Positions 1 to 10,825 of a stretch of 64,000 bases of DNA are shown here, piece after piece. A program made the position numbers and the translations under genes. The DNA is from JAEZBP01 sp963832725 (GTDB lineage: Bacteria; Myxococcota_A; Polyangia; Polyangiales; Sandaracinaceae), in contig CAWHVG010000005.1 in assembly GCA_963832725.1 (NCBI GenBank), positions 2,728,001 to 2,792,000 of the forward strand, given 5' to 3'. The notes under the pieces were generated by a model. It did no database searches. It was not told the DNA's origin and was given only the letters and a program-made list of their open reading frames with translations. The number at the start of each line of letters is the position of its first letter. The first letter of the stretch is position 1.

Positions 1-2
1 GG

Positions 3-2042
3 ACGTTCTGGCTGATGGCCCAGAACGACCCGTCGCGCACCGCCTGGCGCGACGCGCTCTTCGCCTACCGCAACGACCGCTCGGCCGAGATCCTCGCCCG
101 CGGCGATTACGACCAGGTCGTGCAGCATCTGGCCAACCTGACCGAGCTGCTCAGCCCGACCGACATCGAAATCCACAACGTCCCCACCGACGTCGGGCCG
201 CTGGCCCAATGGGTGGCTCGCCACGGCGCGCGCCGAGGCGACGAGGGTCGCGTGCTGGGCGCGCTGCTGCTCTTGAGCGCCATCGGCGAGCAGCCCGAGC
301 TCAACGACGCCGAGCGCGAGCGCGTCGCGCAGTGGAGCCGCGACGCCCGCTCCCACATCGACAACCCGATCGAGCGCTTCGGCGGGCTGATCCAGGTGTG
401 GGAGCAGTACGAGCAGGTCGCGCCGTCGCCGGACGTGCTGAGCACGCTGGCCCGCCTCTACGTGGAGCAGCGCGACGCGTTGCTGGGGGCGTTCGGGCCG
501 GAGGGCCAGGGCTCGAGCACCGCCGGCCGCCTCTCGATGCAGGAGCTGCACCTCGCGCCGATGCTGGTCCAGCGCGCGCCGCTCGACGTGGCCGCGGTCT
601 ACCTGCGGCACGGCGATCTGGAGCACGCGATCGAGCAGGTCCAGCGGATGGGCAATCAGGGCGGCGTCGAGGCCGATCTGGTCACCTACCTCCAGAGCGC
701 GCTGCGGGACGACGAGCGCGGCGCCACCTCGCTCAACGAGCTCGCTCAGGGCTTCGCGCGAGCCCGGCCTAGCATCGCCGCGGCCATCTGCCGAGTCGGC
801 GCGCGCCGCTTCCCGCACGACGCTCGCTTCACGCTCTGCCTGGCCCGGGTGGCGATCCAAGAGCGTCATCCCGGCGAGGCGACGAGCTGGTACGCCGAGG
901 CCATCCAGCTCTCGCCCGAGGAGCGCAGCACCTACGACGAGGCCCTCGGGCAGCTCGGCGAGATGATGGAGCAGGGCCTCCTCGGGAGCGACGCCGGTGA
1001 GGGGCGCGCCGTGGCGGAGCACGCGCTCGCAATCCTCGACGCACGCGCGCGGCGCTGGCCCGATGCGCCTTCGGCGGTGACCCGCGAGGAGCTGCTGATG
1101 GCCCTCGCCCGCGCGGCGATGAACGAGGGCGACGTCGGCGAGGCGCGCCAGCAGCTCGAGGCCAGCCTGGAGGCCCACGAGACGTCGGCGGCGCACCAGC
1201 AGCTCGGCATCCTCCTCGAGCGGACGGGTGAGCCCCGCGACGCGGCCGTCCACTACCGCAGCGCGCTCGACATGACGGGCGTCCAGGACATGAACGGCCG
1301 CGCGGAGCGGGCGGAGCTGCTCGAGCACCTCGGCGACGCGTTCCGCGAGGCCGGTGACGGGGCGCAGTCGCGCCGGATGTACGGCGAGGCGATGGCGCTC
1401 TGGAACCAGCTCGGCGAGCAAATCGAGGGCGCGCAGACGGCCATCGTGCAGGTCCGGCTGGGCGTGTTGCAGAGCCGGCTCGGACATCCGGAGCAGGCCG
1501 CGGAGGCCTTCAACGAGGCGATGGACGCGGCGCCGAGCTGGCGCGATCCCTACGCGGCGATCCTCTCGCACCTGGTGGTGAGCGCGCCGAACCTCGAGCT
1601 GGCGCAGCAGGTGCTCCGCCGCGCGCAGTCGCACCTCACGTTGGAGCCGGAGTGGAAGGTCTACTTCGCGCTCTGGGTCCAGGCGATCGCCGAGCGGGCG
1701 GCGGCCCAGCCGGAGCAGGACATCGCGTCGCTGCTCTCCGACGAAGCGCACGGCGACTCCTGGAGCGCGCGGCTGGCGGCGTTCGGTACCGGCTCGGTCG
1801 AGCCCACGACGCTGGTCTCGGAGGCCCAAGGCCGCCGGCAGCAGGCGGAGGCGCACTTCTACGCCGGCACCCGGATGCTCGGCACGGGCGATCTGGCCGG
1901 CGCGCGGGCCCAGTTCGAGCAGGTCCTCACGACCGGGATGATCGGCGACTACGAGTTCGCGATGGCGCAGGAGCTGCTCGGCGCCATCCGCTCCGACGCC
2001 GCGCAAGCGTCCAGCCCGCACGCCGACGCCGGCCAGCGCTGA
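3..2042 (+). CDS. TPR-repeat protein, 5'-truncated by window edge
   Basis: The reading frame is already open at base 3 and no stop separates it from the first ATG at 15, so the true start probably lies outside the window. About 675 residues are visible. They are helical, Ala/Glu/Arg-rich and organised in TPR-like helix pairs, for example the units around residues 395-425 (HQQLGILLERTGEPRDAAVH), 435-470 and 480-510. No signal peptide, membrane segment or catalytic motif is seen in the part present. TPR arrays usually act as protein-protein scaffolds; partner and role are unknown. The next gene, a small lipoprotein, is 256 bp downstream on the same strand. Confidence 0.85.
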   Translation, partial: TFWLMAQNDPSRTAWRDALFAYRNDRSAEILARGDYDQVVQHLANLTELLSPTDIEIHNVPTDVGPLAQWVARHGARRGDEGRVLGALLLLSAIGEQPELNDAERERVAQWSRDARSHIDNPIERFGGLIQVWEQYEQVAPSPDVLSTLARLYVEQRDALLGAFGPEGQGSSTAGRLSMQELHLAPMLVQRAPLDVAAVYLRHGDLEHAIEQVQRMGNQGGVEADLVTYLQSALRDDERGATSLNELAQGFARARPSIAAAICRVGARRFPHDARFTLCLARVAIQERHPGEATSWYAEAIQLSPEERSTYDEALGQLGEMMEQGLLGSDAGEGRAVAEHALAILDARARRWPDAPSAVTREELLMALARAAMNEGDVGEARQQLEASLEAHETSAAHQQLGILLERTGEPRDAAVHYRSALDMTGVQDMNGRAERAELLEHLGDAFREAGDGAQSRRMYGEAMALWNQLGEQIEGAQTAIVQVRLGVLQSRLGHPEQAAEAFNEAMDAAPSWRDPYAAILSHLVVSAPNLELAQQVLRRAQSHLTLEPEWKVYFALWVQAIAERAAAQPEQDIASLLSDEAHGDSWSARLAAFGTGSVEPTTLVSEAQGRRQQAEAHFYAGTRMLGTGDLAGARAQFEQVLTTGMIGDYEFAMAQELLGAIRSDAAQASSPHADAGQR

Positions 2043-2298
2043 AGATCGGTCGCGGGATGGCGCCCGTCCGTCGTCGTGCCTTCCGCGCCTCCGCACGACG
2101 CCCTTGCGGCTGGATTGCGGCTCCGCGGCCTCCGCGACAGCCCTCGACACCCCCGTAGTGGATTCGGCCTGCAGGGCGACGGCCTACGGGTGTGGGCGCC
2201 GACCCGACAACGGATCGCCTCCGGCGAGGGGATATGCCCGGTCCGCGGTTTGGTACGCCGCGTGAGAAACGGGCATCTCACTACTCGCGAGGTGAAGC

Positions 2299-2577
2299 GT
2301 GAAGAAGACCGTGGTGGGTGCGATGGGGGCGGTGCTGATGATGCTGGCCGGCTGTGGCGGCGGGGGCGACGCGAGTTGCTCGCTCTGCGGACAGGCGCTG
2401 AGCGATACCCAGTGCATGGCCATCGCCACGTCGCAGGGCTGCTCGAGCGGTGAGTCCTACGACGATCCGATGTGCGGAGGACAGCCGACCCGAGGCTGCC
2501 ATCTTCACGGCTGCCCGGCGGGACCGGTCATGTGCTCTGTCGCCTCGCCCGACGGCGGCGCCGACGCCGCGCCCTGA
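2299..2577 (+). CDS. Small Cys-rich lipoprotein
   Basis: A 92-residue protein with a GTG start chosen because a purine-rich GAGGTGAAG stretch precedes it. The N-terminus is a classic lipoprotein signal: MKK, a short hydrophobic core, then LAGC at the lipobox. The mature part is short with about ten cysteines, including CSLC, so disulfides are likely outside the cytoplasm. The C-terminus is the Asp/Gly/Ala-rich low-complexity type seen throughout this window. I recognise no family. It stands alone, convergent with the Kelch-type gene that follows. Confidence 0.7.
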   Translation: MKKTVVGAMGAVLMMLAGCGGGGDASCSLCGQALSDTQCMAIATSQGCSSGESYDDPMCGGQPTRGCHLHGCPAGPVMCSVASPDGGADAAP

Positions 2578-2608
2578 GCGAGACGGGCAGCGAAAAGCGA
2601 CCGGCGAA

Positions 2609-4496
2609 CTACTGGGGCAGGAGCACGCTCAGCGTGTTGTTCGCCGCGTCGCCGCCGCAGTCGGTCGGCGTCTCGCCGCTGGTGCCGCCGGTCATGACGA
2701 CGCCGCCGGAGGGGAGCCCGACCATAGGGCTCTCTCGGACCAGCGTCGCGAGGTCCGCGAAGGGCATCATCTCCATCGTGTCCGGCAAGAGCTGGTTGCA
2801 GGTGGTGGTGCCGCCGCAGGCGGCGTTCTCGCCGCCGCAGACGATGATCGTCCCGTCGCCGGCCAGCGCGGCGCCGGGCCACGTGGCCGTCGGCGGGCTG
2901 GACGACCACGCGCTCCACGCGGACGCGCTCGGGTCGAACGCGTAGAGCACCGGCGTGCCGCCGGCCGGCTCGCCCGGAACGAACACCAGCCGCTGGTCCG
3001 GCGTGACGATCAGCGTGTTGGCCGGATCACTTTCCATGACGCCCGAAGGCAGCGGCGGTGCCGGCATCGCCGTGACGCTCCCGTCGGCGCCGACCGAGAG
3101 CGTGTAGGCCTCGGTGGTCGCTGCCGGATGCGTCGCGGCCGTGCGGCCGCCGGCGACGAGGACATCGCCGTTCGCGAGACGCCCGGCCGAGTGGTCCACG
3201 ACTCCCGGCATGCCGGGATCGATGGCGGCGAAGGTGCCGGCGACCGGATCGAAGAGCTCGGCCGGCGACCCGCTGCCCGGCCCGTAGCCCCAGTGGTTGA
3301 GGTCGCCGCCTCCGACCAGCAGGACGCGGCCGTCCGGCAGCAGGGTCAGCGTCTGCCCGGAACGCGCCGTGGTCATGTCGCCGACGGCGCTCACGCTGTC
3401 GGTCTGCGGATCGTAGACGTCCGCGTTCGCCGCCGCGACGATGTTCACGCCCATCGCGTTGACGTTGCCGTCGTACGGGCAGGTCTCCGTCATCGTCATC
3501 GCGTCGTAGGAGGGAGCGTCGCCGCAGCCCGTCGTCGCGTGGACGCCGCCGGTGAAGAGCACGCGCCCGTCGAGCAGCGTGATCGCTTCGAATCCAGGAG
3601 CGGTTCGCGGAGAGCCCACCGGAGGCCGGATGGGAGCCGCCCGAGGGCGGGTCGTAGACCTCGACCATCGACCAGCCGGCGCACCAGGAGTTCGCCGCGC
3701 AGTTGCCGCCGCCGACGACGAGCGCGCCGCTCGGGATGACGGCCGCGCCCGGCCGGTCCGCGCGGCCGACCAGGAAGCCGGAGAGGAACTCCGAGCCGCC
3801 CGGCATGATGCGCCCCCGCGTGTCCCACATCGACGGCAGCGTGGCCGTCACGTAGCGGAAGGCGTTCAGCTTGATCGCCCGCTTGGCGCCCTGCTCGACG
3901 ACGATCGGAACGAGCCCGCTCACGTGGGGTGGCGCGATGGCGGTGAGGTGTGCCGCGTCGGGGCCGTACATCGTGGAGACGCCGTTCCGGTAGTCGCCGA
4001 GCGCCGCCGTCGCCACCACCGCGCCGCCGCTCGCGTCGTCCCCGAAGGTGACGCGAGGGGCGGTCGGATCACCGGGCGCGGCCGAGTCGAGGCCCTCCAC
4101 GTCGAGCACGACCCAGACCTGCCCTGCCACGGTCGCGCGGCTCGGCGAGCCCATCGAGAGCCTGGGGATCGAGAAGCTCGGGTCGTTCGTGCAGCTCCCG
4201 TTCACACACATCAGCGAGTCGGGGCAAGCCAGCATGCAGCCGCCGCAGTTGGCCGTGTCGGTCCGCAGATCGACCAGCATGCCGCCGCAGTCGAAGAGCC
4301 CCGCGTCGACGTCGCCGCCGGCGTCCGGCGTCGAGCCGGAGTCGGGACAATCGACGCACGTTCCGTCGGTGCACCGTTGGCCGGTGGCGCAGTCTCCGTC
4401 GGAGGAGCAGCCGTCCATGCTGGGGCTCGAGCTGCACGAGCAGCCGGCGGCCAAGAGGGAAAAAATCGAGGCGAAGAGGGTGGTGCGTCCGATCAC
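2609..4496 (-). CDS. Kelch/galactose-oxidase-type repeat lipoprotein (frame broken once near 3590)
   Basis: The N-terminal half starts at 4496 with a lipoprotein signal (lipobox LAAGC) and a Cys-rich stretch with CDSDGDCATGQRC-like spacing. The C-terminal half carries Kelch-like beta-propeller blades with repeated LLPDGRVLLVGG / LLDGRVLFTGG motifs. The two halves lie in different frames that meet at 3590-3594. Reading GAATC there as GATC on the plus strand joins them seamlessly (NRSWIEAITLLDGRV), giving a protein of about 628 residues. I infer one intact gene with a sequence error. Family knowledge: these propellers are surface or secreted, sometimes oxidases, but the copper ligands of galactose oxidase are not evident. 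The stop is 31 bp from the convergent lipoprotein stop. Confidence 0.8.
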
Positions 4497-4635
4497 GGGC
4501 GAGAGCGTAGAGCAGCGGATTGGTGATTCCCACCCGGCGAGCGCGCTCCGGAGAGCCTCGGCGCTGGCCCGCGCACATCGCGGCAGCGGCGGCTTCGTCG
4601 CCGCGCGGTGTGCGCCAGTGTCGCCGGCGGAACCT

Positions 4636-7084
4636 TCAGTCGCCGCGGCGGCGGCAGTCGCGGAGGACGCGCCAGACGCCGCGGGAGTACTGGCCGGCCG
4701 GGGCGGCGCGGCGGTAGCGCGTGGCGTAGTCGCAGGTGGCGTCGGTGACCTCTTCCTCGCGGATGGCCAGCACCGCGAGCGGGCGCGCCGAGGGGTGACG
4801 GCCGCTCATCGCCGCCTCCATCTCGGAGGTCGGAATCCTGATCGCGCGCCGACGCGACGTCCGCCAGGACCAGGTGCGCCTCGCAGTTCTTCGGGTCAAT
4901 CTCGAGCGCCTGGTGTGCTTCTCGGTCGGCCAGCGGTCGCGTGTCGCTCGAGAACGCCAGCCGCGCCAGCACGGCGTGGAGCTCGGCGCGGGTCGCCGGC
5001 TCCAGCGTCGACTCGTCGAGCCCCTCCTGCAGATGCTCCAGCGCCGACTCGGCCGGTGCGCTCGCCCGCATCCGGGTCTGCGCCAGCGCGCGGCCCAGGA
5101 TGGCGTCGGTGGAGGGCGGCTCGGCATGTGTGAGCCGCCCGAAGGTCCGCACCGCCGCCGTGTACTGCTCGGCCTGCATGTAGAGCCAGGCCAGGCTCAG
5201 GATCAGCGACGCGTCGTCCTCGTGCTCGTCCAGCGCTTCGCGCACCCGTTCGATGCCGTGGTGGCCGGCAATCTCCATCGTGAGCAGCCGCCCGCGCAGC
5301 CGCTCGATCTGGCGCGAGTCGATCTCGGCCTCGTCGATCCGATCGAGGATCTGCCGCGCCTGCGCCGGGCGGAAGTCCATCACGTCCAGCTCCAAGCGAC
5401 CGACCAACGCCACCGGGTGGCTCGGGCTGAGCGCCAGCGCCGCGTCGAAGGCCTCCCGGGCGACCTCCAGCCGCGAGAGCTGCCGCGCCGCCCGCCCACG
5501 ATCCGCGTGCAAGTCCGCGTCGTCGTCCTGGATGCGGAGCGCCGAGTCGAGGGTGGCCAGCGCGCGCTCCCACTGCTCGAGCGCCATCTGCACGTGCGCC
5601 TTCGCCGCCAGGAGCCGCACGTCCCGCGGGTGCGCCTCGAGCGCCGGTTCCACGAGCTCCATGGCCTGCTCGCGGTTGCCGAGGCCGAGCTGTGCCTCGA
5701 CCGCCACCGGCACCACGTCGGGGTGGTTCTGCTGCTCGGACAGGAGCGGAGCCACCCGATCGGCGGCCTCTCGAGCGTTGCCCTGGCCCAGCTCCATCGC
5801 CGCCAGCCGGACCGTCGCCGGCACCCGGTACGCCGGCTCGGCGGACGCCTCCTGGTAGATCTGCCGCGCCTCGTCGAACTGCCCGCGCGCTTCGAGAAGC
5901 TCCGCTCGCGACAAGGCCGTCCGCGCGCCGGCCGGAGCCTGCTGGAGCGCCGCCTCCGCCGCACGCAGATCGTGGTTGGCCAGCGCCAGCTCGGCCGTGA
6001 GCTGAAGCCGCCGCCCGGCGTCCACCGAGAGCGGGCTCGGCAAGCGCTGCGCCACCTCCTGCGCGAAGTGGACGGCGCCGATGCGGAGCGCAGCCTCCGC
6101 CAGCCCCAGCGTGAAGAGCTCGTCGCCCGGCGGGGCTACCGCCGAGGCCTGATCGAGATGCTCTCGGGCCGTGACCCGATCACCCGCCGCCGCGGCGGCG
6201 CGGGCCAAGAGGAGGCGCGCCCAGGCCTTCTCGTGGAAGGTGGCGCTCTCGTCGTCGAGGACCCCCTGCGCCTGCTCCGCCACCTGTTCGAGGTCGGCGC
6301 CGGCGCGGTCCATGATGCGAGCACGCGCGATGCGCGTCTCCGGGTTGCGCGCCGCCTCCGGCACCTCGTCGAGCCGCGCCAGCGCCTCGTCGGTCTGCCC
6401 CTGGCGCGCCATCAGCTCGGCGAGAAGCGCCACGTGCCGCGGAGCCTCGGGCCTCTGATCGGTCGCCAGCCCTGCCGCCGCCAGCGCCTGCTCCACGTTG
6501 CCGACGGACCAGGCCGCCAACGCGCGCGACCGCGCCGCCTCCGCTGCGTAGTCGCCCTCGGCCACGACGTTGGACGCGTTCTCCATCGCCGCCGAGAGAT
6601 CGCCGCGCGCCAGCGCCAGGTAGGTCGCGGCGATGCCGCGCTCGCGGCCGACGTCCGCGTCACCGCTCGGCAGCGCCTCGAGGCCCTCGGCGATGGGGCC
6701 CGTCTCTTCGTCCTCGCCGGCCAGGACCAGCATCGAGCGCAGCCGCAGCGAGCGCGCCTTCGAAGCCGGCGCATCGTCCCCGTCGAGCAGGGCCATCGCG
6801 TGGCGGATCGACGCGACCCGTCCATCGTTTCCGGCGGCCTGGATCGCCTGCCGCACTTCGGCCAGGTGCGAGAGATAGAGGTAGAGCCACGCGCCGAACG
6901 CGAGCGTGCCGACCACCAACACGACGTAGCTGATCCTCAGCATCAGCCGCTTGCGGATCTCCTCTTTCGTGAGCGGCACCTTCTCGATGCGCGGGATGCC
7001 CGTGCCCGAGTCGTACGACTTCACGCTGAAGAGGTCCGACTGCTCTTCGTCGCGGAACTTTCCTTTCGGCCTCGCGTCGCTCAC
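4636..7084 (-). CDS. Membrane-anchored TPR protein (frame broken once near 4833)
   Basis: Starts MSDARPKGKF at 7084. A charged cytoplasmic leader of about 48 residues is followed by one transmembrane helix (residues about 50-71) and then about 700 residues of TPR-like helical pairs (repeated A..L.LG..EEA...LE..L patterns). The frame changes at 4833-4837: reading GAATC as GATC continues the protein as DQDPTSEMEAAMSGRHPSAR and ends it at 4636 with a Cys/Arg-rich tail. Without the correction the frame runs on as an Arg/Pro-rich artefact to 4493 and overlaps the Kelch gene start. The topology suggests a periplasmic TPR scaffold; no enzyme motif is seen. Confidence 0.8.
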
Positions 7085-7371
7085 CGGTCCTCGCGATGAC
7101 GGCCGCGCGCTCCCCGTTCGCGCGCTCCGGCGGCCCCATCATAACCGGCTGCGCCAAAGTTCGCGATTTTGGGTCGCAGACCGGCGAAAAGGACTCTCGA
7201 GGGGCCAAATTGGCCTCAGATCCGTTGCTCTTTCGCCTCAGGAGGTGCCGCCCTATCGAAGCGAGCCCCCGATCGAGGCTGCGAGCCGCCTTCAGGAGGC
7301 GTGCGATTGCACCGTGAGGAACGCGGCGACGCGGATGGGACCGTCGCCCGGCAGCGGGCCGAGGCGGGCCT

Positions 7372-8526
7372 TCAGTTGAAGCGGTAGCCGACCCGCAGGC
7401 TGGCGCCGATCGTGAAAGCGCCGGTTCCAGGCGTGAGCACACCGATCTCGGGCAGCGAGGCTTCCAGATAGAAGTGCTCGAAGGGCCGCCACGCGAAGAG
7501 CGCGCCCACCCGGGCGGAGAAGCCCGGGTCGCGGGCGCCGGTGAAGGGAAAGATCACGCCGACGTCACCGCCGACGCCGATGTAGACCGGCTCCACGAAG
7601 AAGCTGCCCAGCCAGGCGGCGCCGACGTGCAGGCCGAGCGCGGTGAACACGCCCGTCGTGAAGTCGAGGCCGCCGCGCAGCTCGAACCCGTCCAGCCCGT
7701 CGAAGGTGCGGCCGATCCGCAAGGTGGCGTCGAAGAGCCCGCCGCCCGCCTGGTGGTTGGACATGGGCGGCCCGGGGAGCGACGAGAACGCCGCGGCGTA
7801 ACGCCCGCCCCCGCCGAGTTGGATCATCCAGTGGCCGTCGCTGCCGTAGCGCGGGCGCTGGTTCCAGGCGTCCTGCGCGGCCTGCTCCCGCTGAGCGGCC
7901 TCCTGCGCTTCCCGCTGCGCTTGCGCCTCGGCCTCCCGTCGCGCGGCCTCTTCGGCCTCGCGCTGCGCCTGAGCCTCCGCGTCGCGCTGGGCTTGCTCCT
8001 GGGCCTCGCGCTGCTGGCGCTCCTCGTCGGTCTCGCCCTGCTGCTGCTGGGTCTGGTCGGGCGGCGTCTCCTGCCCGGTCAGCCGCAGCGCGTCGTCGCC
8101 GAGCCCTTGGCGCCGGACCATCGAGCTGAGGATGTCGGAGAGTCGGGCGTGCTCCTCCGACTCGAGCACCGTCGCCACCAAGTCCTCGATGCGGCCGGCC
8201 GGGTGATAGTAGACGTGGACCTCGAAGCGGTACTGCCCGGGCAGCGGATCCACCCGCCCGACCACCACGTAGACCGCGTTCGTCGCCGTCGCGACCGACT
8301 CCATCTGGGCGCTGGCGGTGGGTCGGTCGGCCGAAGGCGGCGTCACGATGGTGTGCCCCTGCTCGCGCAGGATGTCGGCCACCTGTTGCTCCACCTCGTC
8401 GAGGCGCGCCTGATCGGCGTCGCCGTTCAGCGGATAGAGCACCACCCGCTCGGCCTGGGCGAAGACGGGGATGGCCCACACCAGGAGCGCGATCGTGAAC
8501 CCCGCCAAGCGAGAACGCGCGTTCAC
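7372..8526 (-). CDS. Secreted coiled-coil protein with outer-membrane beta-barrel-like C-terminus
   Basis: From the GTG at 8526 the protein begins MNARSRLAGF and has a clean signal peptide ending AQA; a GTG at 8568 is an alternative start. Residues about 30-165 form a domain with VVVGRVDP and a conserved-looking YHPAGRIEDL segment. They are followed by a Gln/Glu/Arg/Ala coiled-coil block (AQREAEEAARREAEAQAQ) over about 60 residues. The last 170 residues alternate Gly/aromatic beta strands and end GYRFN, as outer-membrane barrels do. I infer an envelope protein spanning periplasm and outer membrane. It sits 87-129 bp downstream of the VOC gene on the same strand. Function unknown. Confidence 0.75.
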   Translation of the reverse strand: MNARSRLAGFTIALLVWAIPVFAQAERVVLYPLNGDADQARLDEVEQQVADILREQGHTIVTPPSADRPTASAQMESVATATNAVYVVVGRVDPLPGQYRFEVHVYYHPAGRIEDLVATVLESEEHARLSDILSSMVRRQGLGDDALRLTGQETPPDQTQQQQGETDEERQQREAQEQAQRDAEAQAQREAEEAARREAEAQAQREAQEAAQREQAAQDAWNQRPRYGSDGHWMIQLGGGGRYAAAFSSLPGPPMSNHQAGGGLFDATLRIGRTFDGLDGFELRGGLDFTTGVFTALGLHVGAAWLGSFFVEPVYIGVGGDVGVIFPFTGARDPGFSARVGALFAWRPFEHFYLEASLPEIGVLTPGTGAFTIGASLRVGYRFN

Positions 8527-8654
8527 GCCGGCGAAGGGGGACGGGGGGCGCTTTGACGCTGAGATCACTCGTGAAATCCGGTCTCGAGGCGGTTGAGGGA
8601 GGGCTCCGGAGAGGCTGGCCCGCACCCTGATCCGCAAGGGTCGCGCCAGATCGG

Positions 8655-9113
8655 CTATGCGCCGGTCAGCTCGGGCGGGGCCTGCACCAACTCGATGAGC
8701 ACCCCTTCGCCACCCTGGGGGCTGTCGTCGTTGCCGCGCGGGTGGATGAAGCAGACGTCGTGCCCGGCCGCGCCCTTTCGGATGCCGCCCGGCGTGAAGC
8801 GCACGCCCTGCGCCTCGAGCCATTGGACGGCGGCGGGCAGGTCGTCGATCCAGAGGCCGATGTGGTTCAGCGCCGGTTGGTGCACCTTGGGGCTGCGATC
8901 GGGATCGACGGGCTGCATGAGATCGATCTCGACCTCGGCGTTGCCCTCGCCGCAGACCGCGATGTCCTCGTCGACGTTCTCGCGCTCGCTCCTGTAGGTG
9001 CCCTTCGGCGCGAGCCCGAGCAGATCGATCCAGAGGTGGCGGAGCCGGCTCTTGTCGGGGCTGCCGACCGCGATCTGCTGCACGCCGAGGACGCGGAAAG
9101 GTCGCTCGCTCAT
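8655..9113 (-). CDS. VOC-superfamily protein, methylmalonyl-CoA epimerase-like
   Basis: A 152-residue protein with two VOC (glyoxalase/epimerase) beta-alpha-beta-beta-beta modules. Visible landmarks are VEIDLMQP at the end of module one, LNHIGLWIDD opening module two, and GVLIELVQ near the C-terminus. The His of LNHIG and the Glu residues are typical metal-ligand positions of methylmalonyl-CoA epimerase. The expected first His (HIAIAV in the family) is replaced by Gln (VQQIAVGS), so the metal site may be altered. Epimerase identity is a family-level inference; dioxygenase- or resistance-type VOC roles are possible. It is transcribed divergently from trpS, 78 bp away. Confidence 0.8.
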   Translation of the reverse strand: MSERPFRVLGVQQIAVGSPDKSRLRHLWIDLLGLAPKGTYRSERENVDEDIAVCGEGNAEVEIDLMQPVDPDRSPKVHQPALNHIGLWIDDLPAAVQWLEAQGVRFTPGGIRKGAAGHDVCFIHPRGNDDSPQGGEGVLIELVQAPPELTGA

Positions 9114-9191
9114 GGCGGCGGAGAGTACGCCATCGACCGCGTTTGCGCCCAGACAACGGCTGTGCGAAGAGCAGCGATCGGAGGAAACGCC

Positions 9192-10169
9192 GTGAAGAGG
9201 TCACTGACCGGAGTGAAGCCTTCGGGCATCGTGCACCTGGGGAACTATCTCGGCGCCATCCGGCCGGCCGTGGCCATGGCCGAGCGCTTCGAGAGCTTTC
9301 TCTTCATCGCCGACTACCACGCGCTGACCACGCTCCACGAGCCGGAGAAGCTGCGCGCGTACACCTACGACGTGACGGCCGCGTGGCTCGCCTGCGGGCT
9401 CGATCCCGAGGTCATCCACCTCTACCGCCAGTCGGATCTGCCGGAAGTGTTCGAGCTGACCTGGGTGCTCGCCTGTCACCTGGCGGCCGGCCAGCTCGAG
9501 CGGGGCCACGCCTACAAGGACGCGATCGCCAAGGGCGAGTCGCCCAACGCCGGCATCTTCAACTACCCGGCGTTGATGGCGGCGGACATCCTCCTCTTCG
9601 ACGCCGACGTGGTGCCGGTCGGGAAGGACCAGCTACAGCATCTCGAGGTGACCCGCGACGTGGCCATGCGGATCAACCACCACTACGGCGAGGGCACGCT
9701 CGTGGTGCCGGAGGCGCGCATCACGGAGGCGCCGCTCGTGCCCGGGCTCGACGGGCAGAAGATGAGCAAGAGCAAGGGCAACGCGATCCCGCTCTTCGCG
9801 CCGGCCAAGAAGCTGCGCAACGTGGTGATGAAGATCGTCACGGGCTCGGAGGGTCTCGAGGAGCCGAAGAAGGCGGAGGGCACGACCGTCTACGAGCTCT
9901 ACCGGCTGGTCGCGACCGCGGCGCAGGCGGCGGAGATGGCGTCCAAGCTGGCGGCGGGAGGCTACGGCTGGGGCCACGCCAAGCAGGACCTCTACGAGGC
10001 GCTCGAGGCCGAGCTGGCTCCCAAGCGCGAGCGCTTTCACGCCCTGCGCGCCGACGAAGCGGAGCTCGACCGCATCCTGCTCCGCGGCGCCGAGCGCGTC
10101 CGCCCCATCGCCGACCGGACGCTGACCCGGGTTCGGGAAGCGATCGGCATCGGTCCGATCCGCCGCTGA
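9192..10169 (+). CDS. trpS: Tryptophanyl-tRNA synthetase
   Basis: Charges tRNA-Trp with tryptophan using ATP. The 325-residue length fits dimeric bacterial TrpRS. The class I signatures are present: SGIVHLGNY near residues 11-19 (HIGH equivalent), KMSKSKGN near residue 192 (KMSKS loop), and the GKDQLQHLEVTRD segment near 139 that contacts tryptophan and ATP. The GTG start at 9192 is supported by a strong ribosome-binding site GGAGGA at 9180-9185; an upstream in-frame extension runs antisense through the VOC gene and is rejected. Single gene, followed by an unrelated lipoprotein. Confidence 0.97.
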   Translation: MKRSLTGVKPSGIVHLGNYLGAIRPAVAMAERFESFLFIADYHALTTLHEPEKLRAYTYDVTAAWLACGLDPEVIHLYRQSDLPEVFELTWVLACHLAAGQLERGHAYKDAIAKGESPNAGIFNYPALMAADILLFDADVVPVGKDQLQHLEVTRDVAMRINHHYGEGTLVVPEARITEAPLVPGLDGQKMSKSKGNAIPLFAPAKKLRNVVMKIVTGSEGLEEPKKAEGTTVYELYRLVATAAQAAEMASKLAAGGYGWGHAKQDLYEALEAELAPKRERFHALRADEAELDRILLRGAERVRPIADRTLTRVREAIGIGPIRR

Positions 10170-10303
10170 AGACGACCGTCGGCCGCTCGCCGCGTCGCCG
10201 GTTTCGTCCGTCAGCCCTTCGCCGCCCGAGCCGGGGCTCGCTCACTCGTCCGAGCGGCCCCGCGTTCGCATCGTGCGGCTCGCCCGTGCCATGCTGGCCG
10301 GCG

Positions 10304-10825
10304 ATGACCCAGCGCGCGCTCCGCCTCGTCCTCGCCATCCTGACGCTCGTCCCGACGTTGGCCTGCGGCCTCATCGACACGCTGCAGGAACGGCCCTTCG
10401 TGAGCGAGTGCACCGACGCATGCGCAGTGGGCGGCGTCGACCGAACCCTCTGCGCCGACTACTGCACCTGCGGCTATCGCTACGCGAGCGACAACGACCG
10501 TCTGGCCGAGCTCGAGAACGCCCAGGCGACTCCCGGGCAGCCGATGCCACCGGTGCTGGTCGACCTGATGGCCGAGTGCGGCTCCGACGTGTGGGACGCG
10601 AGCTTCACCTCATCCTGCATGCAGAGCTGCGAGATCGGCCAGGAGGCCTGCCGCACGCACTGCGCGTGCTTCCTGGGCGAGCTGCGCGGGACCGGCGACC
10701 GCCGGGCGTCCACCCGCTTCTTGGTGGAGAACCTGGAGGGTCAGCCGACCGAGGCGGGCAACCAGAGGATGCAGGCCGCCGAGCGCGTGTGCCTGTCCGG
10801 CGGCGGCGCGGCTCAGCCGCGGTAG
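10304..10825 (+). CDS. Cys-rich lipoprotein
   Basis: ATG at 10304 gives 173 residues: a short n-region (MTQRALRLV), hydrophobic core and lipobox TLAC. The mature part holds two similar Cys clusters (CTDACAVGGVDRTLCADYC and CMQSCEIGQEACRTHC) about 65 residues apart, suggesting an internal duplication with disulfides. No family recognised. Likely lipid-anchored in the cell envelope. Its 3' end overlaps the stop of the convergent lipoprotein gene by 13 bp. Confidence 0.75.
   Translation: MTQRALRLVLAILTLVPTLACGLIDTLQERPFVSECTDACAVGGVDRTLCADYCTCGYRYASDNDRLAELENAQATPGQPMPPVLVDLMAECGSDVWDASFTSSCMQSCEIGQEACRTHCACFLGELRGTGDRRASTRFLVENLEGQPTEAGNQRMQAAERVCLSGGGAAQPR

Noticed and set aside
4874..7099. 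Long plus-strand ORF (741 codons) opposite the TPR gene
   Set aside because: Arg/Leu/Val-rich shadow of the TPR coding strand, with no domain and no start context.
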